Assembly: GCF_017744835.1 (NCBI RefSeq)
Contig: NZ_JAGIAM010000001.1
Location: 124,001-188,000, forward strand
Length of the DNA stretch: 64,000 bases
Direction: 5' to 3'
Source: Sphingomonas sp.
GTDB taxonomy: Bacteria; Pseudomonadota; Alphaproteobacteria; Sphingomonadales; Sphingomonadaceae
In this document: positions 51,586 through 59,889 of the stretch, one piece after another
Layout: every line of letters begins with the position of its first letter
Position numbering within the stretch: the first letter of the stretch is position 1
Program-made: the position numbers and the translations under genes
The notes under the pieces: generated by a model
Seen by the model: only the letters and a program-made list of their open reading frames with translations
What the model was told of the DNA's origin: nothing
Databases searched by the model: none

Positions 51586-54155
51586 GCGGTCACCACCAGG
51601 TCGGGCCCGGCTGGGTGGAGGCTGAGCAGTTCGGCGGCAATGGGCGCGAAGCGCACGCCCGAACGCGGCGCCTCGGCAAACAACGTCTCCGCCAGCGCTG
51701 CCATCTCGCCCCGGTAAAGCGCGTCGAGGTCGATCCAGTCGATGCCGGGAACTGCTTGCAGTGTTGCAATCACCTCGGAGCGATAGACCGGCTGGCCGAG
51801 GCTGCGGCGGTCGAAGGAGAAGGCGTCCGCCAGCGCGGCCGCGACTGCGGCCTTGACTGCGTCCGGCACGAAAGCAGGGTCGATCCGGATCGCCGCCGCC
51901 ACGCGGAAGGTGGCGGGGCGATAGGGCAGGATGGTCAGCGCGATCGCCTGATCGGACGCCTTGGCGATCGCGGCGCGCAGATTGTCGATGTCGCGCTGGG
52001 CGGGCACGTCCCCGGCGACCCCGGCAACGGTGAGGGTGATCGCGCGCGAGGTGCCGTTCCACGACCACACCGCCTGTGCCTTGGCGATGCCGCCGAAGGC
52101 ACGGGCGAAGTCCTCATAGTCGCCCAGAGTCACGATCCGGTCGAGCGTCATGACCGAGAGCGGCGCATTGGCGCGTGCTTCCTCGAGCGTCTCGCTGTCG
52201 GCCGCGCCGGTGGCCGGGAGCGGATTGGTGACCGCCTTGACGCCCTGCGGCGCGCCCGAGAGCAGGCTGAGCTGCTCCGCGCGCACCATGCCCTCGCGGC
52301 CCAGGCCCTTGCGCCACCAGGCGACGACATTGTTCACGCCGCTGGGCAGGCGGCGGCCGTTGACCCCGCCGCCGAAGACGACACGCACCGAGCCGTCCTC
52401 GCCATAGCGCAGCTGGTAGACGCGATCATTCGGACCCGCGTCGCGGAGCGACGGGACCTCGGTCCAGAGCAGCCCGTCGACGCGGATGACGAGCGCGGCC
52501 GCGAGCCCTTTGGGATTGGCGGCGCCGATGTGCGTGAGCGGCGAGACCGGCAGCGTGAAGCTCTGGTTAGCCGAGGCTCCGTCACCGTGACCGATCGGCT
52601 GGCCCCCGCTCTCGCCATGTGTGGCCAGCGCGACATTGGCGTTCACCCGGACCGTGCCGCGCGCGAAGGGCCCGACGATCGACGAGGCGAGCGTGACCAC
52701 GCTGCGCCCGTCGTCCAGCTCGACGTCGCCGATGACATGCACTTCGCTCTCGACGACGCCGGGCAGGTCCGACCGCTCGCCGGTGACCGCGACCGGGCGG
52801 CCGGGGAGAAGATCGGGCAAATAGCGGTCGAGGCGCAGCTCCGATCCCGCGACATCCTCGCTGACCGGAATGGGCGCGAGCGGCAGATCGCGGCTGTCGG
52901 CGAGTACCGTCACATTGGCTGACGAGATGGCCCAGCCCGAAGGCAGGCCGGACTGGAGGCCGACCTGGGTCACCCGGGCGGTGAGCTTGCCGACGCGCGC
53001 GCTGACCGTGTCGACGCTCGTCACCTTGGTGATGAAGGGCGCGCCGGCCGTGCGGTTGAAGGCGATCCAGCTTCCCGGGCGAAGCTCGGGATATTCGGCA
53101 TCGAGCTTGATGCTGGTGGCGCCGACGGCGAGCGTGGGCGGCGCCGGGCTGGGCGTGGCGCCCGCCGCCGCTTCATTGGGCACGTTGTGGCCGAACACCG
53201 CGGCGCGCACCTTGAAGTGAAACAGGCCCTGCGGCGAAGGAAAGACCGGCAGCAGGAAGCGGCGCAGGTTGAGGTGCAGCGCAAGCTTGTGCGTGTCGAT
53301 CCGCGCCGAGCGGAACTCGCTTTCGATGGCGACTTGCTTGCGGCGCTTGCCGGCGATCTCGCCCGTCACCAGCGCCGGTGCGAGCGCGTGACCGGCGAAG
53401 CTGGTCGTCAGCGGATAGAAGGTCATCAGCACCGGCAGGAAGATGAAGGGATTCACAGGCTGGGCAGTGAAGCTGATGCGTGTGGTCTGCGCCGGTGCAT
53501 CGGCCGTCACGTTCTCGGCCCGGAACAGGTCCTTGCCCGTTCCCCGCACCAGCAGCAGCCAGTCGCCTCGCCGCACGTCGGTGATCACCCCCTGGCACAA
53601 AGCGGCATTCGCGTCGGCGACGTCCTGCAGCGTCTGGTCGCGGTCCATGCGCGGGCGCATGGCCGAGAGGTGCGGATGGCCGGTGATCGCTTCGACCGTC
53701 TCGAAAGTGACCATCGTCTCGCCGGGCCCAGGGATCGACTGGGCACGCGTGCCGACCGGGATCGGCACGTCGAGCGGCGCGCCGGGGGCATCCTCGAGCG
53801 TGAAGGCCAGCCAGGCCTCGGCGGCCTTGCCGGGCCGCAGCTCATAATCGATCAGGCGGGCAAGCGCGCGCAGCGAGCGGCGCTCGGTCGCAGTCTGCAG
53901 CGAGCCCTCATTGGCGATCCGCTCGGCATAGAAGCTGAGCACCTCGCCGGCGACCGCCCAGCTGTCGATGAGCGCGATCGTCGGGTCGGCGGGGTCGCGG
54001 CTGTTGAGATCGCGCAGATACCCGGTGTCGCGGGCGATGCCGTCGAGCATGGCCTGGCGCAGCGCGGCGTGGCGGCCATGCGCGTAGCTGACCGCGCGCA
54101 GCCCCGGCGGATTGTGGATCATGTCCAGAGGCTCGACCTGCTCGGGTGCGCTCAT
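51582..54155 (-). CDS. Baseplate assembly protein J-like, second copy
   Basis: An 857-aa putative baseplate wedge protein. Recognisable parts are the N-terminal DSWAVAGEVLSFYAERIANEG (wedge-type), the region SIPGPGETMVTFETVEAI, and the C-terminal gpJ-like half. This has SGAPQGVKAVTNPLPATGAADSETLEEARANAP (in parts), TLDRIVTLGDYEDFARAFGG and GIDWIDLDAL. Such long J-type proteins (TIGR-type putative baseplate assembly proteins) occur in eCIS rather than in temperate phages, where gpJ is about 300 aa. It overlaps both neighbours by 4 bases. Confidence 0.85.
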   Translation of the reverse strand: MSAPEQVEPLDMIHNPPGLRAVSYAHGRHAALRQAMLDGIARDTGYLRDLNSRDPADPTIALIDSWAVAGEVLSFYAERIANEGSLQTATERRSLRALARLIDYELRPGKAAEAWLAFTLEDAPGAPLDVPIPVGTRAQSIPGPGETMVTFETVEAITGHPHLSAMRPRMDRDQTLQDVADANAALCQGVITDVRRGDWLLLVRGTGKDLFRAENVTADAPAQTTRISFTAQPVNPFIFLPVLMTFYPLTTSFAGHALAPALVTGEIAGKRRKQVAIESEFRSARIDTHKLALHLNLRRFLLPVFPSPQGLFHFKVRAAVFGHNVPNEAAAGATPSPAPPTLAVGATSIKLDAEYPELRPGSWIAFNRTAGAPFITKVTSVDTVSARVGKLTARVTQVGLQSGLPSGWAISSANVTVLADSRDLPLAPIPVSEDVAGSELRLDRYLPDLLPGRPVAVTGERSDLPGVVESEVHVIGDVELDDGRSVVTLASSIVGPFARGTVRVNANVALATHGESGGQPIGHGDGASANQSFTLPVSPLTHIGAANPKGLAAALVIRVDGLLWTEVPSLRDAGPNDRVYQLRYGEDGSVRVVFGGGVNGRRLPSGVNNVVAWWRKGLGREGMVRAEQLSLLSGAPQGVKAVTNPLPATGAADSETLEEARANAPLSVMTLDRIVTLGDYEDFARAFGGIAKAQAVWSWNGTSRAITLTVAGVAGDVPAQRDIDNLRAAIAKASDQAIALTILPYRPATFRVAAAIRIDPAFVPDAVKAAVAAALADAFSFDRRSLGQPVYRSEVIATLQAVPGIDWIDLDALYRGEMAALAETLFAEAPRSGVRFAPIAAELLSLHPAGPDLVVTA

Positions 54156-56653
54156 TGCCCGCCCTCCATGGTGAAGTGGACGACGCCCCGATCCGGAAAG
54201 TTCGGATCGTTCGCGAGGACCGGAATCTCATAGGCACCGATGTTCAGCGTGCCGTCGGCGAGCGAGACCGCATCGTCCGAGTGAACGCCCTGCCGGCACA
54301 GCGACGTGATCTCGACATGCGAGACGCCGTCGACCGCCTGTGCTGCGGCGTAGAGGCGCGACAGGCGGAGAGCGCTGCCGAAGCCGAGATTGTCGGGATG
54401 GAAGAGCGCCGGCGTGCCATCGGGCAAGTGCCCATCCGAGAAGAGCCGCATGAGCCGCTGCAGCACGGCGTCGCGCGGCACGCCGGCGCGCACGCACACC
54501 CGCATCGCGATCTCGATCGGCACGAGATTGGAATCGCGGAACTCCAGGATATGGCCGGCGAGGCGATAGCGCTCCAGCCGGTCGCGGAAGCGCTGCTCCA
54601 GAGCGGCATCGACGCGGCTCCCGCCGACCAGATCGACGAGCAGCACGATCGCGCGGGCGGCACCGGTCCATTGCTCGACGGCGCGCGCATTGGCGACGAG
54701 CGGGTCGCCCAGCAGCACGCGGACATAATCCTCGCCCGTGACGGCGCGCTCCTGCTCGCGCAGCATGATCGGGGCGCGCAGCCGCACCTGCGCGATCGTC
54801 TCCGGTTCGGTGCCACCGATCGCCGGCAGCGGATTGCGCACGGCCTCGACGTCGCCCGGCCGCGCCGTGAGGCCCGGGACGAGCGCGCCGTCGCGGTCGT
54901 GATGCGGATCGGACAGGAGATGCGCGATCGCCTCCGCCCCGACATTGCCCTGCGCGCCGTTGCCGAGCCGGTACCGGACCATGAACGGGCGATCGGCGTC
55001 GAAGGCCGCCTGATCCTCGATCGCTCCGGTGCGCAGCGTGGCGCGTCCGTCGTCGCCGATGTCGAGCACCAGATTCTGCCCCTCGGGGTCGAAGATCTCC
55101 TCGACTACCTTCCACAAGGGATCGCTGCCGGCCCCGGCATCGCTGCGCACGCCGAGCTCCGCCCTGGGGGTGCCGGCCGGGTGCAGCGTGCCGATCGCCG
55201 AGTCCGAGGCCAGCAGCGGCGCGGCCATGGTGATCGGTCCGCCGGACAGCGGCAGCTCGTAGCGGCGCCGTCCCGGCCGGCGGCGCGCGAGAATCTCTTC
55301 CGCGCCGCTCCATTCGCCATGATCGACCAGGATCATGTTGCCGCGCGCGACGGCCGTGGGCTGCCCGGGCGAGTGCGCCGGAATACCGTCGATCTCATCC
55401 CTGCTGTCCACGCGCGCGATCGGCAGATCGAAGGGCAGCGCGTCGGGGGCGCCCCAGGCCAGGGTGAGGATTTCGAGCGGGACGGGATTGCCGTTGTCGA
55501 GCCGGCCGACGGGATCGACCGAGGGCGTCACGCCGGTCAGTCGCACGACATGGCGGCGCTGCGGGTCGGGCGAGGCATTGCCGCCGGCATCGAGCACTTC
55601 CTCGATCAGCAGCAGGTCGCGTGGCTTGAGCGTGATGGTGCGGCCTTCGTCCACCACGGTGAGAGACGTGGTACCCTTGGGCAGGACGACGCGGTCGCCC
55701 TCCAGCCAATCGTGGATGCGAATGCGGTTGTGCGCGCTGCTGAGCCGCGCATCCTCCATCGCCTCGAAGATCGCGGCGCCCGCCGCCCGGGCTGCGAGCA
55801 CTTCGGGCGTCTCGCCGCTGGCCGGCGCGACGCCGTGCGCGCGCGTCATGAACCGCGTGCCGATGCTGGCGGTGGCGAGCAGCGGCGCGAAACCGGCTGC
55901 GGGTGCGCGCAGGCGAACATGGACGAAGGCGCGCGCATTGCTGCCGTCCCCCATCCGATAGCCGACCAGCCGCGCATGCCGCTTGGCCGAAACGCGCAGC
56001 CGCGCCGTATCGAGATAGGCCTCGGTCGCAACGGCATCCTGGGCATAGGCCAGCCGGTCGGCGACCGAGGCCAGCATCTCGATGAGCGTGATTTCGGGTG
56101 AGGCGGCGCCCGCGTCGGTCCAGCCGGGCACGTGCTGCGCGAAGCGGTTGACCATGAGGCTGCGGAAACCGGCATAGTCGCGCGCCATATAGTCGATCGC
56201 GCCGTCGGCGGGCGGCAGCGGCGCGGGCGGCGCCTCGGCCTCGCAATCGAATCCCTGCTGGCAGGTCAGCCGGAAACCCACCGGAATGTCCGAGAGCAAA
56301 GGATCGAAATCGGGCAGCAGCGCGCCGTTTCGCCGAAGCGAAAGCTCGTAGATCGAGAAGTCGCCGCGCTCGGCAACGGTCAGGGTCAGGATATTTCCGG
56401 CGATCTCCGCGCGTGTCACCGCGACCTGCGGACGCCGCACGCCGCCGGCGATCGAGACGTCGCTGGCGCGGATCGGCGCCGGCGGCCCAGCCGGCGGGGC
56501 GAAGACCAGTTCGCAGACCAAGCGGATGGCACCTGCCGCTTCGGTCACTTCGACCGAGACGATTCCGTTTACGGGCGTCGCGCCATTGGCGGCGGCTTCG
56601 CGCAGGCGCGCGGCGCGGACCTCGCGCCGGATGTCGCCGCTCGGCCAGCTCAT
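54152..56653 (-). CDS. Baseplate assembly protein J-like, first copy
   Basis: An 833-aa wedge protein. The first 120 residues form a beta-sandwich-like domain. Then comes YMARDYAGFRSLMVNRFAQHVPGWTDAGAASPEITLIEMLASVADRLAYAQDAV (in parts), the conserved start of large CIS wedge proteins. The C-terminal J-like region has NPLPAIGGTEPETIAQVRLRAP, RAVTGEDYVRVLLGDP and DGVSHVEITSL. It shares general layout with the next gene (Afp11/Afp12-type pair), so the two probably form the wedge heterodimer. The ATG at 56653 overlaps the gp25 stop by 4 bases; the upstream open frame is antisense-like and rejected. Confidence 0.85.
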   Translation of the reverse strand: MSWPSGDIRREVRAARLREAAANGATPVNGIVSVEVTEAAGAIRLVCELVFAPPAGPPAPIRASDVSIAGGVRRPQVAVTRAEIAGNILTLTVAERGDFSIYELSLRRNGALLPDFDPLLSDIPVGFRLTCQQGFDCEAEAPPAPLPPADGAIDYMARDYAGFRSLMVNRFAQHVPGWTDAGAASPEITLIEMLASVADRLAYAQDAVATEAYLDTARLRVSAKRHARLVGYRMGDGSNARAFVHVRLRAPAAGFAPLLATASIGTRFMTRAHGVAPASGETPEVLAARAAGAAIFEAMEDARLSSAHNRIRIHDWLEGDRVVLPKGTTSLTVVDEGRTITLKPRDLLLIEEVLDAGGNASPDPQRRHVVRLTGVTPSVDPVGRLDNGNPVPLEILTLAWGAPDALPFDLPIARVDSRDEIDGIPAHSPGQPTAVARGNMILVDHGEWSGAEEILARRRPGRRRYELPLSGGPITMAAPLLASDSAIGTLHPAGTPRAELGVRSDAGAGSDPLWKVVEEIFDPEGQNLVLDIGDDGRATLRTGAIEDQAAFDADRPFMVRYRLGNGAQGNVGAEAIAHLLSDPHHDRDGALVPGLTARPGDVEAVRNPLPAIGGTEPETIAQVRLRAPIMLREQERAVTGEDYVRVLLGDPLVANARAVEQWTGAARAIVLLVDLVGGSRVDAALEQRFRDRLERYRLAGHILEFRDSNLVPIEIAMRVCVRAGVPRDAVLQRLMRLFSDGHLPDGTPALFHPDNLGFGSALRLSRLYAAAQAVDGVSHVEITSLCRQGVHSDDAVSLADGTLNIGAYEIPVLANDPNFPDRGVVHFTMEGGQ

Positions 56654-57009
56654 GTGGCGCTCCTCGAGAAGCTGGTCGAAACCGTCTCGCGGCTGGCGCG
56701 CAGGCGATAGTCGAGGTCGATGCGCAACACCGCGTCCTCGGCCGCCACGGTCAGGGTCTCGATGGTCAGAACATTGCCCAGCCAGCGCTGGACGGCCGAG
56801 CGCACCGTCATCTCCACGGTCACCGCCAGCTCGGGCGAATTGCCGAGGAAGACGAGCTGGTTGAGCCCGCAGCCGAAGTCCGGCCGGTGGACCCGCTCGC
56901 CGGGCGCCGTGAACAGCACCAGCTCGAGCATATCGCGCAGGTGCTGCGCCTCGTCCGACATGGCGCTGCGGCCGAGCTCGGCGCGATAGGGATGGGAAAG
57001 CCACTTCAT
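56650..57009 (-). CDS. gp25/Afp9-like baseplate wedge protein
   Basis: A 119-aa protein with the GPW/gp25 signature: LRDMLELVLFTAPGERVHRPDFGCGLNQLVF (in parts) followed by a strand-rich half ending YRLRASRETVS. In contractile systems gp25 links sheath initiation to the wedge. The conserved EPR-like core reads GERVHRPDFGCGL. It overlaps neighbours by 4 bases on both sides. Confidence 0.9.
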   Translation of the reverse strand: MKWLSHPYRAELGRSAMSDEAQHLRDMLELVLFTAPGERVHRPDFGCGLNQLVFLGNSPELAVTVEMTVRSAVQRWLGNVLTIETLTVAAEDAVLRIDLDYRLRASRETVSTSFSRSAT

Positions 57010-57314
57010 GTCGCCATCACCCGCGTCTGCCCGGGCATGACGATGCCGGGGCCGGTTGCGATCGGGATGCTCGTCTGCACCAGCACCGGCTGACCCGATG
57101 CCTTCACCCGCAGCGCCGGCACGCTCCATGCGAGCGTCACGCACGGCGGCGTGGGCGAGCCGGTGAGCGAGCAGCCCGCGACCATGTGCTGGTCGCTCGC
57201 CACCGCCGCCGGACTGCCCGCGACCTTGACGCGCACCTGGCCGGGGACGTGCGTGCCGACGCCGGCGTGACCGCAATTGACGGGCGTCTGCGAGGTGATG
57301 ATCGGTGCGCCCAT
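57006..57314 (-). CDS. PAAR-like spike-tip protein
   Basis: A 102-aa protein. Repeated short Gly/Pro-rich strands (TSQTPVNCGHAGVGTHVPGQ, VRVKVAGSPAAVASDQHMVAGCS, IATGPGIVMPGQTRVMAT, some read in parts) are typical of PAAR and PAAR-like caps that sharpen the spike. Cys and His residues (NCGHAG, DQHMVAGC) could bind the tip metal. Location between spike and gp25 fits Afp10-type proteins. The start overlaps the spike stop by a single base (TGATG). Confidence 0.75.
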   Translation of the reverse strand: MGAPIITSQTPVNCGHAGVGTHVPGQVRVKVAGSPAAVASDQHMVAGCSLTGSPTPPCVTLAWSVPALRVKASGQPVLVQTSIPIATGPGIVMPGQTRVMAT

Positions 57315-57808
57315 CAGATCACCTCCAATGCGCCGCTGTTGATGCTCACCTGCGGCCCCGACAGCGCGATCTTGGCGCCCTGGCCATTGTCGATCTCGAT
57401 GCCGCTGGGGCCGAGCGTCAGCTTGGCGCCGCTCGCCATCTTGATCTCGAGCATCGCGGCGCCGGGAATGTCGTCGAGCTTCACCTGGATGCCGTCGGTC
57501 TTGAACACGCGCGTCTGCTCGATCGCGGGCTGCGCCGGCGGCATTTCCTGCGAGCTCCAGAAGGTGCCCATCCAGACCGGGTCCTGCGGCGAGCCGCCCT
57601 CGAACATCACCCACACGTTCGCGCCGATCGGCGGGAGGCAGAAGCCGCCGATCCCGCCCTTGCCGCCGAACGGCGCGCAGGGCGCCGCCCAGGAGAGCTG
57701 CGACTGGCCCTGCACCCCCGGCACCTGCACCTGCAGCCGGCCGAGCTGCATCGGATCGACATTGCCGATCACCGTGCCGCGATAGATGCCGGGATAGGTC
57801 TCGCTCAT
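57314..57808 (-). CDS. gpV/VgrG-like spike protein
   Basis: A 164-aa protein with the OB-fold of baseplate assembly protein V (YRGTVIGNVDPMQLGRLQVQVPG, then WVMFEGGSPQDPVWMGTFW). Its C-terminus of alternating short strands (LEIKMASGAKLTLGPSGIEIDNGQGAKIALSG, in parts) should form the trimeric needle. In Afp/PVC the equivalent Afp8 is fused to the gpD-like hub; here they are separate. It overlaps the gpD-like gene by 4 bases. Confidence 0.88.
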   Translation of the reverse strand: MSETYPGIYRGTVIGNVDPMQLGRLQVQVPGVQGQSQLSWAAPCAPFGGKGGIGGFCLPPIGANVWVMFEGGSPQDPVWMGTFWSSQEMPPAQPAIEQTRVFKTDGIQVKLDDIPGAAMLEIKMASGAKLTLGPSGIEIDNGQGAKIALSGPQVSINSGALEVI

Positions 57809-58947
57809 GGCACCACCACCGGCGTGGTCGTGCCCAGCCCTTCGCGGCTGAGCTTGAAATGCTGCTTGTACTCGCCGCGCTTGAGCTGGTGCTTCACTTC
57901 GCGGACGAAATAGAGGCCGTCATGCGCGCGCCCGCACCCGCGCAGCCCGACGAGCTGGCGCGGCTGGAGCACGCGGCCGTAGCGCGTGCCGTCGAGGTCG
58001 CCCTCGGCGGTCAGCACCTGGGCAGAACGCTCGGCCTGGGCCTGCGCCTCGGCGATCGCGCCGGCGGCGGACCTTCCGCCGCGCGCCTCGTAGCGGCGCT
58101 CGCCCGCGGTCACCGGATTGGCGAGCGCGGATTCGGTCGCCAACGGCATGGCGAGCGGCGGCGTGGTGCGCACGGTGACCGACCGGTTGGTGCTGCGGTC
58201 CTGCACGTCGCCGGTGACGGCATGCGCGTCGGTCGCATTGTTCTGGAAGTCGATCGTCAGGACGTTCGAATCGGGACCCATGTTCACGGTCAGCGCGCTT
58301 TGCGGCAGCCCGATCCGCGGCTCGGGCCCGAAATAGCCGGTGCTGGTCATCGGCGCCGGGCCGGGCGTCACCGTGAAGATGCAGCCCGAGCGCTCGGCGA
58401 GCTGCTTGAGGAACTGGAGGTCGGTGCCCGCCTGGGTCGGAACGCGGTCGATCGGCAGGTCGACGTCCATGACCAGCGGCGGGATGATCATCGGGATGAG
58501 GCCGTGCTGGGCATAGCGCGCCATCACCAGCGCCGCGATCGCGGCCACCGGCATCGCGGGATAGCTTTCGGAGCGCTCGACGCGGTCCATCACCGCGCGC
58601 ACATCCGCCGCGGTCACGGCGAGCGTGCCGTCGCCTTGCCCCTGGCCCGGATTGAGCTGGGTCTGGGTGACGATCCCGTCGAACAGCACGGCCGGGACGA
58701 TGCCCAGCGTCAGCAGGACGACGATGCGCGAGCCGGCCTTGAGTCCCGCCTGGTTCATGATCGGATAGTCGGCGATGTCGGCCAGCGTCGATCCGCGGCC
58801 CGCCTTGAACTGCGCCTGCAGCGCCGAAGGCTCGTCGGTGCCGAGCGCGATCTCGAGCGTGTCGAGCGCGTCGAGCGCGCTCTGCGGCAGCGGGATCGGC
58901 AGGCCGGGGCCGGCGAGGACCGTGAGATGGACGCCGAACAGGTTCAT
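57805..58947 (-). CDS. gpD-like hub protein (late control D / VgrG N-terminal type)
   Basis: A 380-aa protein with the gpD fold: an N-terminal barrel (VLFDGIVTQTQLNPGQGQGD), the ADVRAVMDRVER block, then FLKQLAERSGCIFTVTPG, typical of VgrG/gp27-type hub subunits. The C-terminal part returns with DGLYFVREVKHQLKRGEYKQHFKLSREGL. It forms the ring that holds the spike on the tube. The start is fixed at the ATG at 58947, overlapping the LysM gene by 4 bases. Confidence 0.87.
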   Translation of the reverse strand: MNLFGVHLTVLAGPGLPIPLPQSALDALDTLEIALGTDEPSALQAQFKAGRGSTLADIADYPIMNQAGLKAGSRIVVLLTLGIVPAVLFDGIVTQTQLNPGQGQGDGTLAVTAADVRAVMDRVERSESYPAMPVAAIAALVMARYAQHGLIPMIIPPLVMDVDLPIDRVPTQAGTDLQFLKQLAERSGCIFTVTPGPAPMTSTGYFGPEPRIGLPQSALTVNMGPDSNVLTIDFQNNATDAHAVTGDVQDRSTNRSVTVRTTPPLAMPLATESALANPVTAGERRYEARGGRSAAGAIAEAQAQAERSAQVLTAEGDLDGTRYGRVLQPRQLVGLRGCGRAHDGLYFVREVKHQLKRGEYKQHFKLSREGLGTTTPVVVP

Positions 58948-59240
58948 CTGCCGGGCTCCGGCAAGGGCACCTTGAGCCGCTGCAGCCCCGGCTCCTCGAG
59001 GTCGCCGGGATGGATCAGCCGGTGCGCGTCGGCGATGCGCCACCACGCCGTGGATACGCCCTGGACGCGGGCGGAGAGGAGATCGAGCCGCTCGCCCGGC
59101 GCCATCTGGGCGATGCCGGCGATGGTGAGCGAATCGGGCTCGGGCAGGAAGCGCCGGGCGAGATAGGCGACGGGCTGGCCCGCCGGGCCGATCCGGGTGC
59201 GGATCTCGCTGCTGGCGTAGCGGCCGTCGGGATCGTTCAT
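58944..59240 (-). CDS. LysM-like baseplate protein
   Basis: A 98-aa protein whose C-terminal half reads as the LysM-type module of CIS baseplates: GERLDLLSARVQGVSTAWWRIADAHRLIHPGDL, in parts, followed by LKVPLP. In Afp7 and phage gpX-like proteins this module connects the tube initiator to the hub. The ATG at 59240 is chosen over 59246 because AGGAG lies 6 bases before it. A 10-base gap separates it from the tube-initiator gene. Confidence 0.8.
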   Translation of the reverse strand: MNDPDGRYASSEIRTRIGPAGQPVAYLARRFLPEPDSLTIAGIAQMAPGERLDLLSARVQGVSTAWWRIADAHRLIHPGDLEEPGLQRLKVPLPEPGR

Positions 59241-59250
59241 GCCCATCTCC

Positions 59251-59889
59251 TCACAGGATCCGCTGGCCGGCGCCGAGCACGGCGTCGAGCGAGCTGGCGG
59301 TCGCGACGCGCGCCATCGCTTCCTTGGCGACCTGCTGCGCGAGGCTGATCTGGTAGCCGGGGTGCGTGAACGGCAGGTCCGAATAGGTCAGCACCTTGAG
59401 GCCCAGCGAGACCTTGGCGCGGATCGGGCGGAGGCCGGGCTCGAACTCGTCCTCGGTGACGCCGAACTCGGCGATGCGCACCGGGAGGATGCGCTGGCTG
59501 CCGAATACGAAGAGCGTGAACGGCGCCTGCGGCGGGATCAGCTCGATCGTGCCCATCTGGGCGAGAATGGTGTTGGCGATGACCAGCTCGGTCGGCGGGG
59601 CGATGAGCATCTCGAGCGCGGCGAGCTGGCGCTGCACGCCGCCCGAGGCGTCGTTCACGTCGCTGTCCGCCCCGTCGAGCTCGATGTCGAGCTTGATCGT
59701 CTCGTTGGGCGCGCCGGCGATGCGGAACGCCTCCTCGCCCGCCGCATCGCCCCCGCCCGCGGTGCGCACCTCGAGCGTGCGCGTGAGCGTCACCGGATTG
59801 TACTGGAAGACGATCACGTTCGGGATCGGGTTGGGTAGCCGGAACGACACGATCGCGCCGCGCAGCGTGCGGGGGGAGAGGGGGGTCAT
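59251..59889 (-). CDS. Tube-initiator-like CIS protein (Afp7 N-terminal type)
   Basis: A 212-aa protein with a conserved CIS_tube look: GAIVSFRLPNPIPNVIVFQYNP at the start, FRIAGAPNETIKLDIELDGAD in the middle, and a C-terminal part with LPVRIAEFGVTEDEFEPGLRPIRAKVSLGLKVLTY (in parts). In Afp/PVC this domain is fused to LysM in one protein (Afp7); here it is a separate gene. It overlaps the giant gene by 4 bases. Confidence 0.82.
   Translation of the reverse strand: MTPLSPRTLRGAIVSFRLPNPIPNVIVFQYNPVTLTRTLEVRTAGGGDAAGEEAFRIAGAPNETIKLDIELDGADSDVNDASGGVQRQLAALEMLIAPPTELVIANTILAQMGTIELIPPQAPFTLFVFGSQRILPVRIAEFGVTEDEFEPGLRPIRAKVSLGLKVLTYSDLPFTHPGYQISLAQQVAKEAMARVATASSLDAVLGAGQRIL

Noticed and set aside
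54152..57004. A 950-residue frame fusing gp25 region and first J protein
   Set aside because: The first 117 codons are an out-of-frame shadow of gp25; the real start overlaps the gp25 stop at 56653.
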